A DNA stretch of 64,000 nucleotides from Halichondria panicea (lineage: Eukaryota > Porifera > Demospongiae > Suberitida > Halichondriidae). The DNA is taken from positions 1,507,001 through 1,571,000 of the forward strand of contig NC_087391.1 in NCBI RefSeq assembly GCF_963675165.1. The letters run 5' to 3'. The notes under the pieces were generated by a model that ran no database searches, was not told the origin of the DNA, and worked only from the letters and a program-made list of their open reading frames with translations. The stretch's first letter is position 1. Each line of letters opens with the position of its first letter. The translations under genes and the position numbers were made by a program. This document shows positions 10,910-26,539 of the stretch, piece after piece.

Positions 10910-11414
10910 CTTGCACTAAAGCGCTAGCTTTTTGTTAGCTACAAGACTCAGAAAATATCTGTTAAAACAGCTAGCTAGCAGTAGCCGGCCATTTATCTCT
11001 TTTTGGTTAATTTTTCCTGTGGATGTAATGCGCATGCGCGCTCATTCCCCATGGGCCATGTGCGATATCCAGATCCAGATCCTCCTGGGCAGAATTTTTC
11101 TTGAGGGCCTGGTAAGCCACAAAACACTACCATACAACAATATAGATAACAATATGCATGTACACACGTCTTTTCTTCTTAGATATTATATACACTGAAC
11201 TACAGATCCTGGAATCTTGAGGTCCTGGTAAGCCACATAATACAACAATAGATGCATGTAAATAAGTCTTTTCTTCTCAGTGACTTTATATAGATAAGCT
11301 GACTTTAATATAAAATTCATTATAGAAACTACTATAACACTAATACTTTTTGAGTAAAAGCATAATATGCATGGCGAGAGGCATTAGCAAGCGCACGCTT
11401 GCAACACTCGTTAT
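10905..11414 (-). repeat. older, reversed copy of the 1-kb repeat R1
   Basis: Read on the minus strand, this matches the first half of the copies at 51092-52081 and 60436-61415, including AATGCCTCTCGCCATG-like sequence at its start, CCAGGACCTCAAG and GTAGCTAACAAAAAGCTAGC. It lacks the microsatellite-bearing tail. Divergence is much greater than between the other two copies. Confidence 0.75.
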
Positions 11415-12820
11415 TACAGTGCATGCTTGCAGAGAGCAAAATACCACATTAGAGTGAGTGGTTGTACTTAAATGTATCTCAAGATTGGAATATTTCTACT
11501 GATACCATTGTATAGGTGAATGAATAAGCTACAATATTATTTGTAATTATGGTATTCACAGCACAGGGCTCGCGCTAAAAATATTAGCATGACTGTCAAC
11601 ATGTCAGTCCAATTAATGCTTTGATCTGACAACATGTAATTTTGCTCTGACATGCAAAGTTGGCTAGGCTATACAATTTCTATATTCAAATCAGGCACAC
11701 AAGTCATTGGTTCTTGTGCATGAGGCTGGCAGCATGATCTTCGAAGTTGGACTCTCAAATATTCCTTGAGCCATCCATAAACTCGTTTAAGTTTCTTAGG
11801 CCTGATAGCTTATCATGAAACTTTGTAGAGAAAGACCCACCAGCCAAAGAGAGAGACCGACCATTCAGCCAGAGAGAGATAATAAACTAAGAACTTCAGA
11901 GACAGTTCGCTTGCTCTCAGCTAGCTAACTACATTGAATGTACAGCCACGAGGCAATTTGTAATTCTTGGTCATTTTCACTGATCCATTTATCCACACTT
12001 CTTGTTCTGAGCTACAAGAACTCTGATAAGGGCTCTTACTAGTGCTAGAATAGCTAACCCCTATATAGCGATCTCTGGCTAGCTCTACATGTATGCTCCG
12101 ACAAAATGTCTGACTAACACGTGCAATGATCGGACACGTGCATAATGACCGGAATTTGTCAGGTGTCAGACTGTAATTTTGAGCCCTGCAGCACAATACT
12201 GATTAAGAATGAGAAGTGTGCTAAAGGCTAAACTGTACTTGTCAGATAACCTATATACTATACTAAGAGAGAAAAGGAATATTTATATTGTACTAGCCGC
12301 CTATTGCCCTATATCCCATTGTCACAACCTACTACAACCCTTCTTCATCCTACCTTAGGAGGGGGATTGTTCAGCCATCCTACCTTATCGTACCCTGTCA
12401 TACATCCTACCATGTCCTACAAGTCCTTCTGCATTCCTCACTGCAGTAAATAATCTATTTCCTTCAAAGTTAAATTTGCTAGGGTGGAAGCTACGCCCTC
12501 TTTAATGAGTGCAGAGGTGAGGTCGCCATTGTTTACCTACTGAGCATGCTCAGACATAGCAGATGGCCACACCCCTCTTATCTTAGCAACCACTTGAGAT
12601 CTATAGCAACAGTAGTGTTTTGCACTGTCGATTCTTACCGCTCCAGTTAATGCTCCTTGCTAGCCTCGATCCCAGGCCGCACTTCATCAGGGAATCACTC
12701 TTATCTTAGAAGGCCGTCCGTGCCGGTGAAGGAGGCTAGGCTATAGCTCCTCGCACGCAAGTTGACACAAGCTCTTATCTGAGCAGCTTTTATTCTGCCC
12801 CTTATATCATAAATTTAAGT
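11415..12820. other. no gene seen
   Basis: No supported coding sequence. It contains short AGAGAGAGA-rich stretches near 11845-11880 and repeated CATCCTACC words at 12336-12412. A TAGCCTCGATCCCAGG word at 12662 recurs at 9803. Confidence 0.35.
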
Positions 12821-12913
12821 TATCATAAAGTTCTTGGTCTTGTAGAGATGCATGCAGTAATCATAAGGCTTATGATTATTGCATGCATCTACAAGACCAA
12901 GAACTTTATGATA
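12821..12913. repeat. near-perfect 93-bp palindrome
   Basis: TATCATAAAGTTCTTGGTCT and the following bases to 12866 pair almost base for base with 12869-12913. The spacer is only a few bases. Such a long, young palindrome would extrude as a cruciform or give a long RNA hairpin. Confidence 0.85.
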
Positions 12914-13006
12914 ATTATCATGACAGACACTGCAACAGTGCAAATAAAAATTCGATCAGCCTACAGCTAGCTAGCTAGATCTAGCTGTAGCAGCTTTCTT
13001 TTTTAT

Positions 13007-13385
13007 CATAGTACTATGGTAGTCGAGCGCCGCCGCCCTCCTTGAAGGAGGTCGGGAATCAAGCCTATCCACAGTTTTGTTCTGGCCTGTTAAGCAATAG
13101 TATCATGAATATCATTCATTCTATGTGGGTGCTAACCAATAGCGATGAATATCATTTATTAAAGTGGGTGTTGGCCTCGCCTCTCAGTCAATCCAACGTG
13201 TGCAAAATTCACACGTGGTACAGTTGAGTGGGTGTGATCAATCCCCTTTGAGATACTGCAATCTGATTGGAGCTGGTGGAATTGTTGGATTTCCAACAAT
13301 TGGAACAAAACTGTGGATAGGCTTGATTCCCGACCTCCTTCCGGGCAACGGTAGAGGGCGGCGGCGCCTGACTAGTACTATGGTA
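13007..13385. repeat. foldback MITE with GC-rich arms
   Basis: The left arm runs from TAGTACTATGGTAGTCGAGC through GCCGCCGCCCTC and GAGGTCGGGAATCAAGCC to GTTTTGTTC. The right arm carries the same in reverse from GGAACAAAACTGTGG to ACTAGTACTATGGTA. Arms are about 85 bp, nearly identical, around a centre of about 210 bp. Confidence 0.85.
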
Positions 13386-13505
13386 ATGCCACCTACTGAA
13401 GATATTTGATCTAGGTAGCACCATAGAATCTATGTGCTGGTACCTATAAGAAAAAAAGTGTACAAACAAGTGCATTTGTGAAAAAAATAATGGTGATAAG
13501 TAGAC

Positions 13506-13737
13506 TACCGTATAGTGCGAAATTTTCGAGGGGCTTAATTTTCACGGATTTCGTGGGTTAGCAATCATACACAAAAATTAAAGTCCATGAAAATTGTTCT
13601 TTAATTAGAATTACCTGCTATAACGTGCAAAGGTGTGGCTTCCGGTAAGCAGTCATTCCGCGAACATTTGCAACGAAATGCTTTTAGAGGCCAATCCATG
13701 AAATATAAGTGCCTCAAAAATTTCGCACTATACGGTA
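13506..13737. repeat. MITE family A, full-length
   Basis: Ends are TACCGTATAGTGCGAAATTT and AAATTTCGCACTATACGGTA, an almost exact inverted pair. The interior has GTTAGCAATC, CTGCTATAACGTGC and AGAGGCCAATCC, as in the other copies. Confidence 0.85.
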
Positions 13738-13890
13738 TCTATGGTTGCATGTTGGATAAGTTGTTCAAACCAAAAAGGGAGTGCACAAGATGGGTAACCC
13801 TAAAAAAACGCCCTAAAAAAACGCCCATTAACAAGTTACGTGGCCTCCCAGGACCACTCTATGCATGCATGCAGTGAAAAAAGTTTGCAA

Positions 13891-14442
13891 ACAAGTGCAA
13901 AAAACATTTTTGAAAAAATGGGGAAGAGTATATAGGGTTGGAAGAGCATGTAACAAAAAGTTCGAAAACAAGATTGTGGGTTGGTATAGTCTTTGCATGC
14001 TCCAACTAGTTGGGAGTGGGGCTCAATCTTTACGATCTTTAACAGTTGGGTCCAGCACTACTTCGAGTTTTGGTGGGCAGGGCTCATCTGTATAGAGTCT
14101 CAAATTAAGGAGTGCTATTCATGCGGCACTCTTGTAATTATACACTATGTGTTTCGGTGCTGGTCCTCCCTGGTGGAAAGAAAAGTCTCCTGTATCGAAA
14201 CACATGCAAGTTGATGGTCAAATAGGGGATCGAGCGCCTCGCATAAAGAAAAAGGTGAACGAGAAGTAGTGCTGGACCCAACTGTTAAAGATCGTAAAGA
14301 TTGAACCCCACTCCCAACTAGTTGGAACATGCAAAGACTATACCAACACACAATCTTGTTTTCGAACTTTTTGTTACTTCAATGCACATGCTCTTCCAAC
14401 CCTACTCTTCCCCATTTTTTCAAAAATGTTTTTTGCACTTGT
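13891..14442. repeat. large foldback element, arms about 175 bp
   Basis: Left arm 13891-14064 and right arm 14262-14442 are inverted copies. Examples are ACAAGTGCAAAAAACATTTT against its complement at 14423-14442, and TTGGGTCCAGCACTACTTC against GAAGTAGTGCTGGACCCAA. The centre of about 200 bp is unique. Arm identity is high, so the insertion is young. Confidence 0.85.
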
Positions 14443-14589
14443 GGATCATTAGATTCTATATTGCCAATTATAATTATTCTGCCTGAATTAACTAATTTTG
14501 TCGCAAACGCGTTCCATGCATATACATTTCGTCTTCTTTTTTGCATCGCTGAATAATATATCTATGCATGATATATACGTCCGTATAGC

Positions 14590-15010
14590 GGGTATATTCA
14601 TCTGGGCCCACGAACTTGTATATACTGTTGCTCCACTCCTGGTGTTGCCGAAACTCAGTTATGTCACTCGGGGGTGCATGAAAAAAGTGTCTATATACAT
14701 AGGCCTCACAACCTCTACCAGAAACATAGCCAATTTTCTCTCTAGGTTTGAATGTATAAGCGTCATCAAAATCTTTTGTTATATGGCACGTTCTCTCGTT
14801 GTGTGATATGACCAACAGTTCCAGCAGCTAGAACTAAATCGTGATCGAGCTTGCCTGATGCTTCGTAGTGAGTGCTGATTGAGATATTATACCGATGAAA
14901 TAGATCCTACTTCTGAACGGAAGCCCCCTGGCTCTCAATATAGTGGATAATACGATGAGTCACAAACCCTTGAAAGTAAACTATAAGCTTATAGCTGCAT
15001 GAGAGTACTA
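14590..15010 (-). pseudogene. decayed partial tandem copy of the 337-residue unknown gene
   Basis: The stretch matches the 5' half of the gene at 15613-16758: the acceptor CATGCAG, then ISPHCEASGKLDHD-like, KDFDDxYTFKPR and YKFVGPDE. Small insertions and frame changes scatter across it and the 3' half is missing. It lies directly downstream in the same direction, so a local tandem duplication is the simplest origin. Confidence 0.75.
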
Positions 15011-15612
15011 ACAATTGTATAATTATTTCATGCACATAATTATATCAATTATAGTTAAATTCTATTTTATGTGCTATATAATTACAGACTATAATCTGGC
15101 CTGTTTTGTATGTGATACGTGTGTACGATATATACACAGCAGCTAAAACTAAAAGCTATCTACGTATTAGTTATTGCCCACATTCCATATATTGCACTGG
15201 AGCAACATAATTATAATGCCCGAAGGCCGTGCAATAACTAACTTGTTGCCCATGGCCAATGACGTCAAATCTTCTGATTGGTCAATTTTCCCCTTATAAA
15301 TTGTAATAAAAGACATGTGTTTTGAGCGGAATTTTAGAGTTTTTGAATTCCATAGTAAATTCTTAGGTTTTGTTCCCACAAGTAATGAAAAGGCTATTAT
15401 TGGGTGTGAGGGTGGGGGATAAGTCCCAAAAGCAGATTTCTTTCTCAAAATCTACTGCATTTACATGCACTGCATATAATCCCAGTGCAATATAATTTTA
15501 TGGTTGCTATATATGGTAGTATAAATGCAACATGCCATATACAGAGCACTTGATCTACCCACTCACTGGGCAACAAAATCTATTATATCTACAAAGGAGA
15601 AGAGTATATAGG
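15011..15612. other. no gene seen
   Basis: AT-rich spacer between the gene and its decayed copy. A short minus-strand open frame at 15167-15448 has no recognisable features. Confidence 0.3.
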
Positions 15613-16758
15613 CTAAAAGTTATTTGGGCACATCCATTTATTGCCAGACTCCGTTGTTATCTTCATCTTTCTTATACACAAGTCGTCTGCATGACCCGAA
15701 ATATGTTCCTTAAGCATTCTGTCTCTGCTGCATTTCAACTTATCTTCGGCATTGTTGTAGTACAGAGCAAATGTAAGAAGTGACCAAGTAGGATATTCTG
15801 ACATATATCGTGGTCGAAACTCCGCCTTGCTTGCACAAGAAAGATCCACAATCTTGCCGTTTTCATCAACGAGGCCGTTTGGAAAGAATGCCGGGTCTAT
15901 ACCATTGTCGAGGATAGGAAATTTCAATGGCTGGTAGTCTTTCAAAGCTTCTGAATGCCTGTCACTCTCCGTACACACAATAATTAAACAGCACACTTCC
16001 TGAGGGTAACGCAGTGTACCTCCAACTAGAAAGTAAAGGTCTGGTTTCTTTTCCTCCATTTGCAGTTGACGAGAAGCTTGATAAAAGATAAGTAAATTTT
16101 CCAAGGTACAAGAAAAGGCAACATTGCCAAAGACTGATGCAGGAGAAACTACTGCCTTAATACTTTCCGTATCTTTTACATTCTCAACCCATTTTACAGT
16201 ATTGATTCCCCACCACGAGTAGTGGCCATTCGGGAGAAGGGATTCATCTGGGCCCACAAACTTGTAATGTTGCTCCACTCCTGATGTTAGCCGAAACTCA
16301 GTCATATCGGGGGTGAGAAAAGTGTCTACATAGGTCTCACCACCAGAGCCCAAAATTTGGCCATATTTCGCTCGAGGTTTGAACGTGTAAAAGTCATCAA
16401 AATCTTTTGTTATGGCACGTTCTCCATCATTGTGTGTCACATGACTAACAGTTCCAGCAGCTAGGACTAAATCGTGATCGAGTTTGCCTGATGCTTCGCA
16501 GTGAGGGCTAATCGAGGTGAAGACATGCCGGTGAAATATTTCACATCTACGGAAATCTCCTGGCTCTCGATAGTGGATACGATGAGTCGCAAACCCTTGA
16601 AAATAGCTGCATGAACGTGAATGGGGCTCATAAAATAAAAATATACATGTGCACTAGACAATCATTAATACTTACACAGGCTCTAGAGCTCTATATTAAC
16701 AGTGTCATAACCCTAGCAATGCAATTGTTTTTTCTAACCTGCTGCTCTTCAGAGACAT
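15613..16758 (-). CDS. unrecognised 337-residue protein
   Basis: A two-exon model (16739-16758 and 15613-16606) uses ATG TCT CTG, a GT donor after AGCAGCAG and the acceptor CATGCAG. Phases agree and the total is 338 codons. The protein has no signal peptide or membrane segment. Notable runs are THRIHYREPGDFRRCEIFHR near the N-terminus, SPHCEASGKLDHDLVLAAG, KDFDDFYTFKP, YKFVGPDES, a central SCTLENLLIFYQASRQL, and a C-terminal YPTWSLLTFALYYNN. Several His and Cys early on could bind metal, but that is speculation. It has a degenerate copy just downstream (14590-15010), which shows local duplication. I do not recognise the family; it may be restricted to sponges. Confidence 0.6.
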
Positions 16759-17458
16759 CTTCCGTTGTTACATGACATGATTTATGTCTAGAAAGTCAGA
16801 GGACATGTGTTATATTTGGTGTATCACCAGACTGCAATGACCACAATGCACTGAACTCCTCTGCTAGAAATTAAGTGGGTGGATCTGAACACTATGGGAT
16901 GCCAGCAAGGTAGGTGTAGTTGATTAAATATCTTTTATCTATAATGACTTATTAATGAGTTCATAGAAAAAGGCAAGGCTTCATGTAAAAGAGCTATAAT
17001 GTATTGTACTGAGTCTGAGGACAATGAGGTGTTCAATTTGACTCTACATTCTTGTTCACATATCTACATGCTGATTCAGCTCAGTAACTGACTTGGCGTG
17101 TTTTAATTTGGCGTCTCAGGTGTGGCTATTGCTGCAATGACATTGCTCCACCGGAAAACTTGAATTTGACCGTTTAAATTTGCATGGTAAAATTTGCCAA
17201 TCACCAAATTAAAACACCCACCAAACTTTCCTGTTATAAATTATTGCAATAAAGTTGACAGGATAAATTTGTATTTAATACAGGCATAGATCAGCTTATG
17301 GTATCACAAGATAAATGCGTAAAGTTTATGAATTATTGCGACAACCTTCAAAATAGATTAATCAGCAGCAGATAGTACTATATTTATAGAGGCTAAAATT
17401 GGAGGAGAATGTTCACCACACACTTAAAGTAGACAGTTCTAATAGCTATATCAGTCTG
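16759..17458. other. no gene seen
   Basis: Spacer between the unknown gene and the 3' end of PLEKHD1. No coding signal was found on either strand. Confidence 0.4.
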
Positions 17459-22200
<4,742 letters not shown>

Positions 22201-22372
22201 CTCTAGTTACTGACCTGGGGCTAGTTTAGTTAGCTATTACATGTATATATGACTGTAGGCCTTTTAGGCAGCGCACAATATTTAATAGATCTGTCACATG
22301 TGGTCTAGATACACACCCACTATTCGCTACTAGATCAGATAAACTTCAGACTCAGAGGTCACATAATAGCTA
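22201..22372. promoter_or_regulatory. shared promoter region, PLEKHD1 and profilin-like
   Basis: Only 172 bp separate two start codons that face away from each other. Both 5' UTRs and promoters must fit here. No TATA box is obvious. Confidence 0.6.
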
Positions 22373-23026
22373 ATGATGGAGTCATCTCCACAGGAAACTC
22401 AACACATTCCTTGGGATGAATACATTCAAAGTATGTTGTAATTGTCTGAAGACTGAAGCATGTGATATCAGTGTATCTTTGCAGATAAGCTTCTCTCCAG
22501 TGAATGCGGTCTGACAGGTGTGGCATTGCTTACGAAAAAGGGTGTGTGTGTGTACAGCCATGGGACATTGGCTAATAACGAGAAACAGGTGTCCCACGAT
22601 TAATGGTCACCAGCTGGCCATTGAATTATGTTTTTCAGTACAGGATTGGGACCTATTGATTAAACTGTTTTCAGACAGTGACGAAGGTATTAATATTAAT
22701 ACATATAATTATAAATTATAACGTATGCATTTCAATCAGGTGCTGTATCAAAGCTATCCCTACTAGTGGACGATACGAGTGTACAATTCCAACCCATCAA
22801 AACTACTTTAGCAAGGTAAGCAAAGCTGTGGTCTAAAACAACAGATTTTTGCACCTTGTTATTCGGGCCTTTATCCAGTGTGTACGGGGTGTGCATAGGA
22901 AACACACACCGTTTGGTGGCCTGCTCCTTTCCCCTTGGAGTGCTAGTGTGCATCAATGAACCTCCTGTTCCCATGAGCAGCGCTGTCAAGATTGTGGAAG
23001 AATTCTGTGCCCGTATAAGAATTTGA
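22373..23026 (+). CDS. profilin-like protein
   Basis: Five exons (22373-22430, 22485-22588, 22644-22686, 22740-22815, 22879-23026) join in phase to 143 codons, 142 residues, close to a profilin. Profilins bind G-actin and poly-proline and control actin assembly. The N-terminus has PWDEYIQNKLL, matching the profilin opening helix W-x-x-Y-I-x-x-L. A GLTGVALLTKKGVCVYSHGT strand pair follows. The last exon has FPLGVLVCINEPPVPMSSAV then KIVEEFCARIR, matching the profilin end: strand, E/D-x-x-x-x-P-x, long helix. Sequence identity is low, so another profilin-fold protein is possible. A second acceptor at 22636-22637 would run into a stop, so 22644 was chosen. It is divergent with PLEKHD1. Confidence 0.6.
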
Positions 23027-23264
23027 TTGCTCACTATGCATCCTTTATTAGTTTCTGTATCTTCCATCTTATTTATAATTCTTCCAATAAATTATGTGAA
23101 CACTGTCATAATTCTTAAGCAAAAATTCAGGTTCTAGTCATCTCTTAGTGAAATTTTGACTAGCACCATCATAAAAGTGTGTGACCAGTGCTCTTGAATA
23201 AAAATAAACGATTGCATGGAGAGAGTAAAAAGCAAACAGACACACACACACAGTGACATTGTTC

Positions 23265-23643
23265 CTATGCCTTCCCTCCACCGCTACCTTCAGAGTGTCC
23301 AGTCTGTGTCGTGACCAGGACAACCACCAGTATCACAGCCACTACCACAACATTCACCAACACCACGGGAACGATGTACTTGGAGTATCATCTGGGGAAA
23401 GGAATATAATACTCATAACTAAAACTTACACTATAGGTGCTCATTAGATGGCTTATTGGTCTGCTGTACTGTAAACAGGGGATAATTATTTTTTGCTTAC
23501 TTTACTTCTGCCCAAAGACATGAACAACTGTAGCGTTCAGGAGATTTCACTCTAGTATTGAGTGTCTTATCCTCTATTGTAAGGAGTACTTCCCTGTCAT
23601 TATGAGTTCTTTCTTCAACAATGTTTCGACCTTCCATATCCAT
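23265..23643 (-). CDS. small single-pass membrane protein
   Basis: A two-exon model (23506-23643 and 23265-23378) gives 84 codons, 83 residues. The N-terminal half is polar (MDMEGRNIVEERTHNDREVL). It ends with RYSCSCLWAE and runs into a hydrophobic span of about 22 residues (IVPVVLVNVVVVAVILVVVL). A short Gly/Ser tail follows. The layout fits a type III or tail-anchored membrane protein. The donor GTAAAG and acceptor TCCAAG are both acceptable but weak; another donor 5 bases on would give an early stop. It lies between the profilin-like gene and the SR-protein gene. No family is recognised. Confidence 0.4.
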
Positions 23644-23770
23644 ATCAGCACATCAGTTTTGGTGCAATAAAGTTGGTGGGTAATAAATGGAAAGTTTCTA
23701 CAAAAAGGTCAAAGGACAACACGTATGTATATAGACTCTAAACTACAAAGTTCAAGTAAGTATAGTCAGC

Positions 23771-26179
23771 TTATTCATCAACATCGTTTGCTACTGGAGA
23801 GGCACTTCGAGATCTGGTGTCGTCTGCTGCAGGGCTTTTCTTGGGGCTTTTCTTGGGAGAGGGCGAGCGAGAGTATTCTTTTATGGGTGAACGGCTTGGG
23901 GATCGACGTGGACTTCCACTAGTTTCCATCTTGATCACCTCATCTCCATTATTCTCAGCAGAAGGGCTTCTAGATCGGTCTCTAACAGGTGACTTGCTCT
24001 TTGAGTGGCTGCGAGGAGATCGGCTTCTATCTCTGGAACGAGAGCGACCACGGTCTCGAGATCTGGAACCGGACCTAGAGCGATCACGGGAGTGGTCCCG
24101 GTCACGAGAACGGTCTTTTGAACGGGAGCGATCCCTGCTTCTGGAACGAGATTTTCGATCACGGCTTCGGCTTCTGTCACGGGATCGAGACCTGGACCTT
24201 GAACGACTGCGATAAGAAATTGCAATAAATTTTTGAGCATCTAATTGTTGTTTTATAATCATCACTTATTCTAGATTTGGTATCAGAAATTAAATTTTGC
24301 TCATTGACTGCGCTCAAACAAGAGGTGTCAGATAAAAAAAATTCATCACACGCCAAAACACACACCCTTTTAAAAACTCATAACACCAGTTTAAAACTAA
24401 TACTTTGTATATAACGCACGTCTTTCGCCTGCTTCCACGATAGTCTTCGTGGAGTTTTAGCTTCCGTCCATTGAGGTCTGCTCCATTCAGCTTTCTCATG
24501 GCACACTTCATATCGTCATAGCTGGCATACTCCACCACACTGTGTGAAATTGTTTTAGTCATACCTTATTCACTGACATTTCTATATACATCAACTGGTA
24601 TCAAACACCAAGACTTTTGGACACACCTATTAATTTTAGTAGCACCAACGCTACAATTGAGCATAACACACTAAAAACCCACCCATCTCCTACTCTTTGT
24701 TTGTGGGCATCAGCAAACGTAATCTCTCCAGCAGAACGCATGAAGTCTTTCAAGTCCTGAGCACACAAGAACACTTTCGATTAATTCCCATTAGAATCAA
24801 TTATTGGAAAGTACATGATTGTATACAACAAAAGCTGGCATCAGATAAATAAATTCTGCTCACAGACTAAGCTCATACAAGAGGTGTCAGAAGATAGTTA
24901 CATCATATGCCAGTCACCACGCTACGCACCCAGTCACAAACATACCCAAGACTTTATATAATTATATACACCTTCTCAAGCAAAGCTAGCACATACTATA
25001 TACTATACTACTACTACTAGTATCATACTTCTCTCATTCAAGTCTGAGAATACACAATAGGCAGAGAGAGAGCCACGGCACACAGAGTAAGCCCCATAGC
25101 ATGCCCCAGTGGTCAGAGATGGAGTGTGGTGGAAGCCACGAATAGTGTGTGCATAGTTTAGAAACAGGCAGTCTGCCCAGAGACACAATCAAGCCACTAG
25201 AGAGAGGGGGCCACAAAGACCATCAGAGTACTGTCTGGCTACCAGAGACCAAAGTGAATGCATGCCACGTCACACACGGGGTCATCTTACCCTTAAAAAA
25301 ACAGAGCAAAACAATAAATTGAGTACACACTCGTCCAAGATTAAACCACAGCCATGAAACGGTGTTTTCCAAGAAAATTCCCCCACATTGCTAGACTAAT
25401 AACTACTCACCTGCCAACTGACGCGACTAGAAATATTTTCCACCGTAATTCGATAATCTGTTCTTGTGGGGGGTCCATACCTGTGTAACAAAGTGAATCA
25501 ATTAAAAAGCACTCGGGTAGAAATTACTTGTTATTATTTTTACAGCCCTTTCCAAACCTCAAAGTGCAAATTTAAACACATACCAACACAAAGGAAAGTG
25601 AAACTGCTATATGGGTTGGGAACAAAGGTATAGCCATGGACGAGACCAGACATAGGATTATCTTACTTGTCGAACCAAGCTCTGTAGAAACAGACAAAAA
25701 GGAGGTTACTCCCATAATTATCTTAGTCCCTCCAATAGAAAATTTACCCTTTTCTCCCATCTCTCCCGCCGTCTCTCCCATCCTTTCCACCATACATGCC
25801 GCCGCTTGATCGGCGATTGTTGTAGCCGGCTGAGGAGCCTCGACTGTGTTCCACGATTACACTGGGTTGAGAAAAATTCAAATTTAACATAGCTGTGATG
25901 TTTTATAGTTTGTTATTATTTACCGCTCTCCAAGGAGTTGACACCCATTCAGTTCGTACACAGCATCATCAGCATCCCTAGACTCATCAAATTCCTGTCG
26001 TTGGGGACACATGTTAGTTAATAAGTACCTTTCAACTGAGTGATCACACTTACAACAAATCCAAAACCATTCTTCAAGTTGATATCTCTGATTCTCCCAA
26101 AACCTTTAAAAAATCGCTCAATATCCCTTTCCTTTGCGTTGTAGGGGATTCTCCCAATGTAAATTCGAGAGCCGCTCAT
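23771..26179 (-). CDS. SRSF5: two-RRM SR splicing factor, SRSF4/5/6 type
   Basis: Seven exons (26054-26179, 25924-25994, 25748-25861, 25411-25480, 24683-24756, 24420-24539, 23771-24206) give 337 codons, 336 residues. RRM1 starts at residue 4 ([20 protein letters not shown]) with the RNP1-like GFGFV. A Gly/Arg/Ser linker follows. The second, SR-type RRM has [20 protein letters not shown] then [10 protein letters not shown], and lacks the SWQDLKD-defining alternatives, so it is the pseudo-RRM of this family. The tail is a long RS domain with RS and RD dipeptides. The protein binds exonic enhancers and recruits the spliceosome in the nucleus. The exact paralogue (SRSF4, 5 or 6; fly B52) cannot be fixed, so the symbol is a class label. 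It is divergent with SYNJ2BP-like. Confidence 0.88.
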
Positions 26180-26539
26180 TGTTAAGACCTGACTTTAGAG
26201 AAAGACGTTTCTTCTTTTCACCCCTTTTTCTCTTTCAGGAAGCGTGCTTTTCTTATCAATGCGCATGCGTTAACTTGAATGACCTTTGACATGTTGCTGT
26301 GGACTCGACTTGACTCGACTGCTGTGACACCGTAATGTTTCATGTTGTAATAAAAAATTGACTCAAGATAATTAGGTAAGTGGCTGAAATCTTGAAAGCT
26401 GTGTGGAGTGGTAGCTTGCAGGAACTTTCTGTCCGCTAAAAGTGTACAGTCTGTGTAGGTATACGCAGACATTATGATGGTGTGCTTTATTTAGACTTAT
26501 GGTGGTTCTCTGTTTATTGTGTAGTACATTGAAGTAAAG
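26180..26539. promoter_or_regulatory. shared promoter region, SR factor and SYNJ2BP-like
   Basis: The two start codons are 360 bp apart and face away. A NRF1-like palindrome (TGCGCATGCGTT) lies at 26260-26271. A short GACTCGACTTGACTCGACTG repeat is at 26305-26324. Confidence 0.5.

Noticed and set aside
13865-14351. Several short frames in both directions
   Set aside because: They are mirror products of the foldback arms at 13891-14442 and share sequence for that reason only.
15167-15448. 93-residue minus-strand frame
   Set aside because: AT-rich, no motif, no splice partners and no relation to the flanking gene copies.
23817-24215. Long plus-strand open frame opposite the SR-protein tail
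   Set aside because: It is the antisense shadow of the RS-repeat exon; Arg/Ser codons read backwards stay open. No splice or start context supports it.
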